A stretch of 64,000 nt of DNA from Daedaleopsis sinensis. Its lineage: Eukaryota > Basidiomycota > Agaricomycetes > Polyporales > Polyporaceae. Both the position numbers and the translations under genes were made by a program. Positions 43,676-54,408 of this stretch are shown here, in pieces. The notes under the pieces are model-generated. The model was not told the origin of the DNA. It was given only the letters and a program-made list of their open reading frames with translations, and made no database searches. How positions within the stretch are numbered: the stretch's first letter is position 1; each line of letters begins with the position of its first letter. Location: the NCBI GenBank assembly GCA_033807695.1, contig CM066300.1, positions 3,534,001-3,598,000 on the forward strand. Reading direction: 5' to 3'.

Positions 43676-44782
43676 CGGCATCCTTTATGCATCGCGATGG
43701 TTTGTTTGGGTCGATTACGTCGTGAAATTATTTTTTCTCGACGTCGGATGAGTCGGGATGACCGTGCTTTGAACCGATTGAGTGTGTCCTGGGCAAATCG
43801 TAGGAATGGCACTCGTCAAAACTTACTTAGTATGTAGCTACAACCCACCAGCAAGTTGACCGCTCTTTGTCCATCAGCCGACTCCCGACGTGCGCCAAGC
43901 AGGTATGACTTCATGGAGTGGAGCAATAGGGTGTGGAGACCAAAACAGTACCCGATGATCTTGACGTCGTGGTATTCGATTGGACGGTTCCTCGAGTCTG
44001 ATATCAGCCTCACACAGGCGTAGACGGTAGAAAAGGGGAAGGCTCGCGAGGGACTCAGACTTACACCATTTGAAATGTAACACGAATCGTCGACGGTGGA
44101 GGCTCCCTCCCCGTTGCCGTCAGTGGCACACACGTTGGAGCGCGCCAGCTCGCGACAGGTTCGCCAGATGATCAGTAGGATCATGCTCGGCCGTGGTGCG
44201 AGGGCGCGCCGGCTGGCCATTGGAAGGTACCGCTGCCCGAGGTCCCTGTCCCCCGGGGTCGGGAGTACGGCACGAAGGTTGTCGAGAGACGGGGAAGCAC
44301 CAGCGTGATGGTCGTGCGCCATAGGACTAGATTGAGAACGGTGGTCGACATGAGGCCGGATGCGTGAGAGGGAGGCAAGAGCGGCGCGATAGAGGGGCAG
44401 GAGGGGCAGGAGGACCCCGTGGCACCGCGTGCGCAGGGAATGCCGACCGTAGAGAGATGGAGCCGTTGCGGCGTCGCGACGACTTCATATCCAAGAAGGT
44501 ACCCTTTTTTTTGTCCCCCGCCCGAATCCTCCAGCCAGGAGCCACGGCCGCACGGCCTCCCCCGGCGGTCTCATAAGTCCCACAGAGCGCTCGAGGAGGC
44601 TAATAACAAGGCCCCGTTCCGTTCTCCATCGTCCGACTTTCGAGTCTCGTCCGCGTCCCCGTCCTCCGAACTGGTGCGGCTCGTCGTCGTCCAGGATTAC
44701 CTACCACTCGCGCTGACCTCGACTATTCCGCGTCGCCTCCACCAGTTTCGCCTTCGAGATCGCCCGGTTCCATCTGCCCATC
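43676..44782. other. Gene-poor region with one ambiguous minus-strand frame
   Basis: About 1.1 kb. A minus-strand frame of 168 aa (43816-44322) has weak protein-like composition (TPGDRDLGQRYLPMASRRALAPRPSMILLIIWRTCRELARSN) and a partly overlapping frame with STTVLNLVLW. These could be exons of a degenerate membrane protein, but I found no consistent splicing or family resemblance, so it is not called as a gene. Confidence 0.4.
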
Positions 44783-45031
44783 ATGCTCGCGACGTCTGTA
44801 TCTGTTGTGAACCCCGCGAGTCAGCAGACGCACGCGGGAGACGCGGACCCGTTCGTGCTCTACGCACGCTCTCTCCACGACTATACCCTGCGCCTGTGGA
44901 CGGAGTCACGAAGAATCGCTGAGGAAAAGGCGCGCATTAAGGCTGCCACCTCCGCGGCGGTCGATAGGAATCATGGAGACGTACCTCACCCGCTGAAACG
45001 CACGAACGACGCCAAGGTCAAGACTTTTTGA
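44783..45031 (+). CDS. Possible small protein, 82 aa
   Basis: An 82 aa frame starts MLATSVSVVNPASQQTHAGDA with a short alpha-helical, basic middle (LWTESRRIAEEKARIKAATSAA) and ends KRTNDAKVKTF. The 5' flank is C/G-rich and leader-like (tcgcctccaccagtttcgccttcgag). Codon use matches the neighbouring genes. No domain or homologue is recognised. It may be a real small protein or chance. Confidence 0.4.
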   Translation: MLATSVSVVNPASQQTHAGDADPFVLYARSLHDYTLRLWTESRRIAEEKARIKAATSAAVDRNHGDVPHPLKRTNDAKVKTF

Positions 45032-46379
45032 ATCTGATGGAGGATGGAGGGGATGGTCTGTCCGGTGTCCAGCGCGTCGTCCGGTGCCGTTACAGGTTAG
45101 TGTTGCCTATTGCATGTGGCCCGCGCAGTGCGCTCATCAGTGCTTTAGTATGATCCTCAATTTCCTGCCATTACCACACACTACCAAGATCCTTTCACAT
45201 GCCCTCCCCGTACCTGCTACATCAAGCTTGCACACAGTGCATATCCCCTCCCTCACGATGCTCACCTAAGACATCCCTAGTTCATTGCTCTCCATTTATT
45301 TTTGACTCTGTGCTCTCGGCTGTATAATATTGGCTTGGTCAGTAACTAGTAGAATCACCCCGTCATCCATTAGCTATATCTAATTCGCCTTCCCCACTTA
45401 TCCCACGTACCTGGAGACGACATCAGGTAATGCTGCAGGATTTGAATCATAATTTGTCATGATATTCGCTGAGTGTATCCGTGTTCACGAAGAAAAGTAT
45501 GTAAACCGACAGGCAGAGCGCAAGAGCCTGAGGGGAGGGGCAGGTGGAAGAGGTGAAATTGTTCCCGTGCTAAACGTTCTGGATCTTTATACGATCCTCC
45601 GTCTGGTTAAGAGGGAGTCTAGACCTCGGCGTGACAGCGTACGGACTGTTACGGTTCGAAAGAGACAGCACGTCACAAAGAGAGGTGGCGGATGATCGGC
45701 CCGCGACGTCGAACTTACTTAGTACGCTCACTAGTCTCCGTCAGTCGACTTGCTCCGCGGACCTGACAGCACTGTAGCGTACATGCGAAATAATCATAAT
45801 CTTCACCGGCTTGCAGAGGAAAGAGTGCGACGTGCACCGTTGTCATGGGCTGTTAACGCGTTCAACTTCGGAGGCGCCAATCCATCCGCCTAGACCTCTG
45901 GGCGTCGCGCCGCGAGGGTACGAGGCGCACATAAGTAGGCACAGCCGGGCACTACTGCCGTCGTCTCCGGGACTATAATAGTCACAGTGCCAGACGATCA
46001 GCCACCATACCGTTCGGATAACGTATCTCGCGCAAGGATTAGCAAACGTTCTACACAACATCTCTGCGCTCGTGCGTCTCCATCATCCGCTGGCGAACAT
46101 GCATATGCCAAAGTTTTGGCGGCTCTATCATTGAACCAGCTCTGCTTGAACTTCAGGCTACTTCAGGCGCATTCCCTGATGTACTCGACCCTGCTCGTGA
46201 CTGTTCTCCCACGCGACGCACGTTCGACTGGATGCGCGTCGCCTTCGATCGCCGCGTCTCGTGTTGAAAGACCAACTGTGTAGCCAAGTACTGCACCCAG
46301 CGTCCTGGCCCTCTTAAAGGCGACGGCATTCACGAAGTCGATGCGTCGTGCGCCCCCCATCTTCCTCGTCGCCGCCACC
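45032..46379. other. Intergenic upstream of the sphingomyelinase-like gene
   Basis: About 1.35 kb with no convincing gene. It includes AT-richer stretches (tttatttttgactctgtgc; cataataatcttc), and its right end is the promoter of the next gene. A plus frame of 78 aa (45459-45695) lacks support. Confidence 0.5.
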
Positions 46380-49300
46380 ATGGTGTCGCGCAAGATCCTG
46401 AGCGTCGCCGCTGCTTCTGCAGTCGTCTTCTCCGTTCCCGCTCTCGCCGAGCCAGTGTCGGCGGACTCCTTCGGGCCTTCTGTCTTCACGGCCCCGGGCG
46501 CGTTCCCCACGTCGCTATACAGGCACTATTACAACTCTCCCACAGCGACTTCCGCTCAGCATCAGCCGGTGATATCTGACCCGGTCAAGGTGAGCTGGCG
46601 GTCTTTAATCATCGTGGTCGGGTGGAGACAGCTCACAATGTATTTTCATCCAGCATACCGTTTACCCTTTCGAGCTCACAAACCCTGCCACGATCCCCAA
46701 GGCGAGTGGCTGAGAATCTACGCAGCCATGCGCTAGTGCTGACTTGAGCATCAGAACGACACCAAGGATCCCCACATTCTGCCTCCCAAGGCGTCGTCCA
46801 ACCAACTCCTCGAGGCCGCGTTTGCTCAAGTGCTTTCCATCGCAAAGAACCCAACGTTCGGTGATGACAACTGTGCACGGTGCCAAGCTGCACTCGAGGT
46901 CGGCAAGTTTCTCGCGATGGCTGCTCCAGAGCAAGGCCCTGCGCTTGCTGTGCGCCTCTGCGAGCACTTCAACTTCAACAGCGACTGCGCTACCCAATTT
47001 GGCATTCTCTCGCTCGGCTCGGTGATCACTCAGGTCGCCGCGCACGCAGATGTCGGCGGGCTTGACGGGCAGGTGAATCGGTTCCCAGGATCACAACGAA
47101 TGTGTTTATTAATCGCGAACGCGGGACTGCGACCTCCAGATGCTCTGCTCCCACTTTATATCTGGTCTCTGTCCGCTTCCGCCTACGACGCCTCTGAACC
47201 TGACTGGCTGGTTCGCGAAGCCCAAGCCTAACCCACTGCCAGCCCCCAAGAAGCCGTCGGGGAAGCGCATGAAGATCTTGCACATCTCGGATCTTCACAT
47301 CGACCCTCGTGAGTACCGCAACGGCCATCTTGTCGTCGAAGGTTGACCTGGTCGAACAGGTTATGCGAATGGTGCGGAGGCAAACTGTACCTCTGGTCTA
47401 TGCTGCCGCGAGAACAATTTTAATACCGGTAGTCCGACCCACACACTTTTCCCTGCTCCGCGGTTCGGGTGGTACCTCTGGTACTGTATCTGAATGGACT
47501 TATCAGTCGGTATATGCGGATATGCTAACTACAGATCATAGCGACTCGCCATTCTCATTGGTCATGGCTGCGCTTGAATCCATCCCGATACTCGCAGGTA
47601 CCAAGAAAACCGGGTTCGACTTCACCCTTTACACCGGCGACATCGTATCTCACGACTCTGAACACCAACTTTCACGGTATGTGTCTGCCCATTCGACCCC
47701 TGAAGACGCTAACATGAACCAGGGACTACATTACATACACTGAGGTAGTGCCGGGTGGCATATGGAGTAGTGTTACCATCTTGCTCACTATTGCTTGCAG
47801 ACCGTTGTATACGACTTATTCAAGCGACTGCTTGGCACCGGTCCTGTCTATGCCGCGCTTGGGAATCACGATTCTTACAACCAGTAAGCTCGCAAGGAAT
47901 GCGCTACAACTATCACATTTCTCAGCACTTCTTCAGGGCACAAGACGCTCCTCATTCATTGGGAGGAGCGCTGGCTGAGCAATTTAGCTGGTATGTACGA
48001 CACAGGATATCAAGGAACGATACTTACTTATATGCGGCAGGAATTATAATCACGTCGCTTCTCTCTGGCAGCACGAGGGATGGATCCCCCAGTCTGCTGT
48101 TGACCTAGCTCGTGCGCACTATGCGGCGTACATGGTCAGACGCAGGGACGGTCTGCGCGTTATCACCCTCAACACCGACTTGTGTATGTGCGCGCCTCGC
48201 CCAATACATCTCGCTAGACATGCTGACACGATGTAACAGGGTACTCGTGCGTATTCGACTCAGTTTGACCGGCATAGTATGCTGATGACCAAGAGCAGAG
48301 CAAACTATTTCAATTATATCAACATGACGAACCCCGATGTGTCCGGCATGTTGCGCTTCTTGACAGATGAGCTTCAGGCGGCCGAGGATGCAGGTGATGT
48401 AGGTAAGAGCGACTGGTCACCCCCTTCATCACGCCTTTGAGCACAAGCCCTTGCCTACAGTGTGGATTCTCGGACACGTATTGACCGGGTGGGATGGGTC
48501 AAATCCACTGTTAAACCCGACGGACCTCTGTAAGTCGTCATCGCCACTACGTAACTACTTGCTAAGATCGCCTTGCGTTTCAGTTTACCAAATGTAAGTT
48601 GCCCCGCGGTGCTTTTATCCCAGCTGTTACGTACTCAACTCGCCGGTACGAATAAAGTGTGGATCGTTTCTCTCCGCACGTCATCAAGGGTATGTTTTAC
48701 ATCACCTATCAGCGCAACGACGGCATGGTAGAAGCGGCTCCTGTTCTCTAGGCATCTTCTGGGGCCACACCCATGAGGATCAGATATCGGTCAGTTGGTT
48801 TGTCCCCGCTTCGAGATTGCTCGCTACTCACTACGGTACAGATATACTACGCGAACAACGCCACCAGCATCAGCGCCCAGACCGCGGGTGCCGTAGCATG
48901 GGTGAGTGCACCTCTTTGTGATCCATACAATGCAATGCGAAGGCTAAGTGGTGCTGGGGTTGGAAGATCGGTCCGTCCATTACACCCTTGACCAACCTCA
49001 ACTCCGGGTTCCGCGTGTACGAAGTCGACTCTGGGGTGCGTTCCCTCGCCGCCCTGTGCATCATCTGTACCCGGTTCTGACGTCCTCCTCCTTCTACTGC
49101 AGACATTCGAGATCCTCGACGCGCACACGTGAGTATACTTAGCCGTCTCGCCCACGGTAGAGTTCGGGGTGCAAATCTACTCTGCGGGTGGCGCCACCGT
49201 TGCTGACAATCTTCTCCTGGGACCGCCGCCCTGCACAGTTGGAAGAGTGACGTCAACGCGTTCCCGCAGCTCGACGCGCAGACCGAGTTTGGGCCGACGT

Positions 49301-49754
49301 ACGAGTACGAGTACAGCACGCGCGACGCGTACGGCGCGACCATCGCCGGCTGGGGACCCAACGACCCGCTCAACGCGACGTGGTGGCACCATGTCACCGA
49401 AGGTGCGTACACACACACACCCATATACGTCACGCCGGTGCGCGATATCTGCGTACGCGAGCCCCGGCTGACTTTTGGCGCCAACCTGCCCCACTTCGTC
49501 TGGTGATCGTAGCGATGGAGGCGAACACAACCCTGGTGTCGGTGCGTCTTCCTTTCCTTTTTTGTCGCCGAAGCTGAGCCTTGGTTGACGGTGACAACGC
49601 GCAGGTCTTCAACACCTTCCAGGGCAAGACGTCCGTGCGCACCAAACCGTGCACCGGGCTGTGCGCTACGGCGAAGATCTGCTACATCCGCAGCGGCAGC
49701 GCTCCCATCGCGAAGCAGAACTGTGTCCAGGGCTTTGGATCCGTGCAGTCCTGA
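46380..49754 (+). CDS. Acid-sphingomyelinase-like phosphodiesterase, secreted
   Basis: The start is the ATG at 46380, preceded by GCCGCCACC, giving a signal peptide MVSRKILSVAAASAVVFSVPALA; an upstream ATG at 46341 is less fitting. Exon 1 (46380-46589) and exon 2 (46654-46701) are followed by a GC-AG intron (46702-46754). A saposin-like region has NCARCQAALEVGKFLA, LCEHFNFNSDCATQFG and MLCSHFISGLCP. The metallophosphatase domain has ISDLHIDPRY, GAEANCTSGLCCR, CDSPFSLV, LYTGDIVSHD, ALGNHD, GHVLTGWDG and FWGHTHEDQI, carrying the D-x-H, GD, GNHD and GHxH metal ligands. A C-terminal segment (SVFNTFQGKTSVRTKPC, CYIRSGSAP) follows. This matches acid sphingomyelinase-type phosphodiesterases that cleave sphingomyelin or related phosphodiesters outside the cell or in lytic compartments. 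About twelve exons in total; later borders are approximate. Confidence 0.9.
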
Positions 49755-50841
49755 ACGGGAGGGTGTCCGAGGTCTTCGTCGGCCAGGGTTCACGCGACCG
49801 GGACGAGACTACGGTTGGGTGGAACTAGTAGGTTTTCACGGCCTCGTCAAGCGTACGCTTGTGCACTGTGACGATGTCGCAACGACTATGAATGAAACAT
49901 GTTTGGATCGCGATTCTATGCCCTGGTGCTCGCTGACACCACTACTGCTCAGACGATGACAGCGCAACGAGTGGCAGCTGGTATCAAGCCTCCAAAGTAC
50001 TGTATGCCTCGAGAGTGCATCCAGGGCATATGTATGTCCAGAGTCCACCCTTCGCGGTGTGTACTCGGCGGCGGCTTGCGTAGCGCTCATGAGGGCATCC
50101 TCGGGTTAAACGCCAGAGAGTTTGCCCTTGACGCAGGCGGCGTGCGCGGGCATAGTGAAGTCTATGATACGCGGACTCTGCAAGAACGACGAATCAGCAT
50201 ACCGAACGAAGAGGCTCACGAGTCGATACAATCGTGCTCAACCGAAACCTCTCGATCAGCACATTCCGGCCTTAGGCCTTGAGTCCCATGGCACACTCAA
50301 CCATAACTTGCTCAAGAGGAGCGTGGTTAATGTCGAAATGTCGGGCGGGCGGAATTAGTCGCACATGAGCGCTTGTGACTAGGAGTACGAGATCCCGCTA
50401 CACAGATCTAGCGATGATGAGATTGGGAAGGTTCGAATACTGTACATGTGTCTAGCTAGGTGATGGCGTTACATCTTCGAGTGAACCAGTCTTGCTGGAG
50501 AGACTTCTGAGGAAGTAAGAGGTCGAGAAGTTCGTGTATAAACATAATGCAGGCTGAGACGGTGTATCGCGTATGACGTCATAGTTTAGCAAACTTAGTT
50601 GGAAGTAGCACTGCTTCACTACTATACTAGCCGCTAACTTACTCTGCGAAGGACTACTAGCCGATCGATGTTGACTGTACAGCCACGAGCTATGTAGAGA
50701 ACGATCTCCTCTGATTCACATCCGAGAGAGAATACGAAGCAATCACACAGGAAGAGTGGACGTTCGATGATGTTTTACATTCCAATACAACAGAGGTAAG
50801 CTCTCGAAAGCAAGTACACACACAATCAAAACACTACGCGA
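49755..50841. other. Gene-poor region between two secreted-enzyme genes
   Basis: About 1.1 kb between the sphingomyelinase-like stop and the protease stop; the two genes converge here. It has a diverged AGGCCT element near 50272 (ggccttaggccttgag) and degenerate-looking sequence with many short frames. No gene is called. Confidence 0.5.
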
Positions 50842-52064
50842 TTAGCTCTGCGCGGGGTTGTTCTCCGCAAAGTACTCGTGGCTGTCGGCGTTGTCAATAG
50901 CCTGAGAGGGGTTGCTCTTCGCCAACGCCTTCGCGGCACTCTGGCCATAGACGTGGTCGTCAGTACCGCCGTTCTTGGTGAAGTGGGACGACTGCACACG
51001 CATGGGTCAGCAAGCTGTCCGAACGCGACTCGGATTGTAATACTTACCTCGTGGATGAGGGTGCCACCACGGGAGTCGGTGCCGGTGTTGGGAGCGTCCC
51101 AGAACGCACCGCAGAGGGTGACGTAGCCGAAGTCGCTGGGGTCGACGAACGCGTAGGTGTCGGACTCCGAACACGTGCAATCGAAGGTGTACGACGAGAA
51201 GGTGTTGCTGCTGATCTTCGTGAAGTGGTCGAGGACGGTTGCGTGACGCGAGCTGGTGTATGCACCGAACCAGGTCGTGTAGCGAGCGCTCGCGGCGGTG
51301 TGGGACGAAGCGTAGCTGGAAAGGCTGTGTCAGGGCGAAGACCGGGTATCATCACACGCGTTGGGAGCTTACGACGACGCAGCCGCGGCGTAGCTCTGGG
51401 CGGCAGATGCCGCAGTATTAAGGGACGATTGCTCGGACGAGGAGCAACCAACGAAGGATGCACGCTTCGTCAGCGTACGCGTGGGCTTCGCGACCGCGAG
51501 CTTGCCTGAGACGGAGGCGACGTGGGTGTCGACATCGGCGCGGATTTCAACAGGCTGGTTCTCGGCATCAACGAAGTGGAAGAGGTTGGATGCCTCGACC
51601 GTGTACTTGCCCGCACCCGGAAGGGTGAAGTTGTACGCAGCGGAGACTGAGAGTTGTGCGGTCAATGACTTGTTCCCGAGAGGATAGAGACAGAACTCAC
51701 GATCGTGGTCAACCGACACGGACTGGCCAGGAGCAAGGACGGTGAATGTCTTGGGGTTGGTGCTCTTAGCAGCCTTCTCAAGAGAGTACTTGACCTTGTA
51801 GCCGATGAAGCTGGGCGAGGCGCCAGAGTCGGTGGTGATGGCGAAGGAGTTAGCCGGGAGGGTGTGGAGAGCACCACGGGGGTCGTTGAGGAGCTTGAGG
51901 GTCTCGTCACCAGTGTTTGTGAGGGTTGTGGTGACCTTCAGGTTGTTGACACCGTCGACTGCCTCGGGGCCGGTGACCTTGAGAGAGAGACCGGGCGCAG
52001 CAGAGACAACGGCCGCGGAAGCAGCGAGGGCAATGAGGGCGGCGCGAACAGTGGAGGAGAACAT
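50842..52064 (-). CDS. Secreted aspzincin metalloendopeptidase (M35, peptidyl-Lys type)
   Basis: The start at 52064 gives a signal peptide MFSSTVRAALIALAASAAVVSA. A propeptide-like region follows (GLSLKVTGPEAVDGVNNLKVTTTLTNTG, LNDPRGALHTLPANSF), then the mature part around ASFVGCSSSEQSSLNTAASAAQSYA, YTFDCTCSESDTYAFV and CGAFWDAPNTGTDSRGGTLIHE. An intron (50992-51047) splits the zinc motif between HE and SSH. The last exon, SSHFTKNGGTDDHVYGQSAA, completes HESSH and the GTDDHVYG third-ligand motif of deuterolysins/aspzincins. The end is NADSHEYFAENNPAQS. Fungal enzymes of this type cut before lysine and are extracellular nutrition enzymes. All zinc ligands are present. Confidence 0.92.
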
Positions 52065-52152
52065 GGCGACGGTGTCGTGAAGCTCAACAAAGACGGTGCG
52101 GTTTGAACACGGAAGCCCGGGTGACCGATGTAGCAGAGACGTTGGGGAGGCC

Positions 52153-52159
52153 TTATATA
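52153..52159 (-). promoter_or_regulatory. TATA-like element of the aspzincin gene
   Basis: Read on the minus strand this is TATATAA, 89 bp upstream of the ATG at 52064. Confidence 0.45.
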
Positions 52160-53107
52160 CCTAACGACGGTGTAGAAGACCTGCTCTAGAGAGAAGGTCG
52201 CCCACGTTGTCGACCGGCGACCGAGATCTCGCCTCCGCGTGATTGATATGGCACGACCGATGCACGGACAGTGTAACGCGCTGCGCTGTTACCTTCGATC
52301 AGCAGAAACGGGCAGGACAGGTGTCCGAGGCGGTCAACAAGCTATCGGCGCGCATGGACAGCTACCGGAGAAGCGTCCATGTGGAGAGTAGTTATTCTCC
52401 ACTCAGCCGGCTTCGAATTCTCCGCCAAGTCATTGACAGAGTCCCTTCGAGAATAGACTCTCGAATGGAGACACGCGTCCTGCCAGTTTGTTAGCATCCA
52501 TGCTGCTAGACTGGGTTTGGCAAGCGCACTCATTGCATAGAGGCCGGCGAATGCATGTGCTCGCATCATACGATCTAGAAGGGGATGAGCTATGTTGAGA
52601 ACCTTGGCGACTGGCAGTTAATGGTGATATCGGACATCATGCAACATGGGCAGAGAGAGATAAGCATAGCATTCGACAAATGGCAGAGAGACCGGGCTCG
52701 CGACAGCAGCAACGAGGATGACGGAAGCAGGCAAGGAGGGTTGTGTCCATACTTGGGAACGCTGGGTTGCACATGGATTGACGGGCGCCTATGGGTGCCT
52801 CCCCTGGTCGATAGCCCCGGTGACAGGCGTCTGCTCTCACACGCATGTGGCCTCCTCCTTCTCTCGCTCGCCTCCATCGCCGCCCAGGATCCAGTCGTTC
52901 TCCACATATTCCGCCATCGACCTGCGATCATTCTCTTGGTACACCCATCCGGCTTAGCCAGGATTCCAGGATAACCACCACCGCCCAGCACCGCCCGAGT
53001 CAACACCGAGATATTCTCCTCGCGACCTTCTTTGCCATCCCATCAGACTTTTCGGACGACTCAGAGAATGCATCTCTCGAGTGCTAGTTCAATCCTAATC
53101 GAACTCC

Positions 53108-53124
53108 TCAGGCCTCAGGCCTCA
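53108..53124. repeat. AGGCCT repeat array
   Basis: The 17-bp stretch TCAGGCCTCAGGCCTCA contains two AGGCCT units 7 bp apart. It resembles the three-unit array at 23531-23555. Confidence 0.5.
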
Positions 53125-53254
53125 TCTAATGCCCGACTCGGATAACTCTCAATGACATTGTGATCACAGGAGCCTACGCCGCACCCCGCTCTACAAAGTT
53201 CGCTATACGCACAATGGCAGCTTTGACAACTAGCCTTGGAGCCACAGAAAAGGC

Positions 53255-53304
53255 CTTTGAGCATAGCCGAGACAAAGAGTGCTAAATGCGCTCTTTGCTC
53301 AAAG
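53255..53304. repeat. Nested inverted repeat (possible hairpin)
   Basis: The outer arms CTTTGAGCA (53255-53263) and TGCTCAAAG (53296-53304) pair perfectly. Inner arms AAAGAGTGC (53274-53282) and GCGCTCTTT (53288-53296) pair with one mismatch. It covers the upstream in-frame ATG at 53286, which favours the start at 53343. Confidence 0.5.
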
Positions 53305-53342
53305 CAGTCCATTCACGCTACATATTCGGATCGCGCTCAACG

Positions 53343-54245
53343 ATGGGCCGAGCGACTCATCCCCCACTCTACAGCGTCATGAAGTCCAAACATCACGCCC
53401 ATCAGCACGGTCTCGAGGTCTCCTTTGGTCCGACAACGAAGTATTACTTCTCCTCGGCCACGCCAAGCAGCACGTGGACCGAAGTGGCCATCGTCGACGA
53501 TGCCGCGCCAGGCGTTACGCTCGACGGCACCCCGCTCGTGTCCAACTACAATGGCGCGCATTCTATCTACCGGGCCTACATGGAGCGATACGAGTCTCTT
53601 GGAGGTAGACGTGTCCTAGGGCTCCGCGAGGTCGCGCTCAAGTGGGTCGTCGGTGCCGATCGCATGGCAGGCGCAAGGCGTGAGGCGAGCTTATACGACA
53701 AACAATTGCGACCGCTCCATGGCACGGTCGTGCCTACGTTCTATGGATTCTACACAGGCATCATCGGCGACGTCCAGGTGGGCTGCATTGTGCTCGAGTG
53801 GTGCGCAGGCGCCCCCATCAAGGATATGTTCGAGCTCAAGTGAGTATGGCATTTGCACTGAAGTTGCGGGACTATGCCGCATGTCAGTCGTGACACCATG
53901 ATTAATGTCGTTTTGTCTGTCAGCCGTCAGAGGATGCTCGTAAGCATGGCAGTCCACAATGCAGGTGTGAGGCACGGCCAGATCATCGATCCCGCGCATT
54001 ACATCCCCATGGACGATGGCACGCTGCGTATCGTCGGATTCTCGTCCGCGAGGGCCCACAAATGCGTCAGTGCGATCTTGCTCTCTAGGGACTTGAATGG
54101 CGACCAGAAACCCAGGCAGAGCTGCTCCGAGTTAGCAGCCCTCGAGTCACGCTTTGGGGTGCAGTCTGACCGACTAGCGATTCAGGTTCGTCGGGCGAAC
54201 GGGATCTTCCCAGAGCTCGAGGCCGGCTTTTATTATCAATATTGA
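53343..54245 (+). CDS. Kinase-like protein lacking catalytic aspartates (pseudokinase)
   Basis: Exon 1 (53343-53839) and exon 2 (53924-54245) join in phase to 272 aa (291 aa if started at 53286). Kinase landmarks: LREVALKWV with the ATP-binding lysine position retained, REASLYDKQLRPLHG with the C-helix glutamate, VLEWCAGAPIKDMFEL as the hinge, then AVHNAGVRHGQIIDPAHY where the usual HGD is HGQ, and GTLRIVGFSSARAHKC where the DF(G/S) aspartate is G. The Asp of the catalytic loop and the metal-binding Asp are both absent, so phosphotransfer is unlikely. Related mushroom proteins with HGDL...RH and IDFS...A..H.C patterns are numerous; this copy is degenerate at exactly those positions. It could be a scaffold or a decaying gene. 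There is no frameshift or stop. Confidence 0.75.
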
Positions 54246-54408
54246 CTTGGTTTTTGTCAGCTCGATGCCAATGTGTCTGTTTTGTCATCTATCTGTATCA
54301 CTAATTCTGATGTTACACCATCGTGCTAGGGCTACAACTATAGATACCGTCTTGGAACTACACTGTATACACCAGCATGGCCGGTGTGAGTGACTTCTAT
54401 TGACAGCA
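54246..54408. terminator. Convergent 3' region
   Basis: About 160 bp between the pseudokinase stop and the F-box protein stop, with AT-rich sequence (tctgatgttacaccatcg, attctgatg). No gene. Confidence 0.3.

Larger units (their letters stand above)
52065..53342. other. Gene-poor region between the protease and pseudokinase genes
   Basis: About 1.28 kb. Its left part is the protease promoter with a TATA element at 52153-52159. The middle has overlapping unsupported frames of 129 aa (plus) and 138 aa (minus). The right part has an AGGCCT array (53108-53124) and a hairpin (53255-53304). Confidence 0.5.

Noticed and set aside
43816..44322. 168 aa minus-strand frame
   Set aside because: Some protein-like stretches but no consistent start, splicing or family resemblance.
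48870..49793. 307 aa minus-strand frame
   Set aside because: Antisense to the sphingomyelinase-like gene, low-complexity arginine/serine content, no domains.
52585..53006. Overlapping 129 aa plus and 138 aa minus frames
   Set aside because: Both are in a gap, mutually antisense, with no domain, splice or leader support for either.
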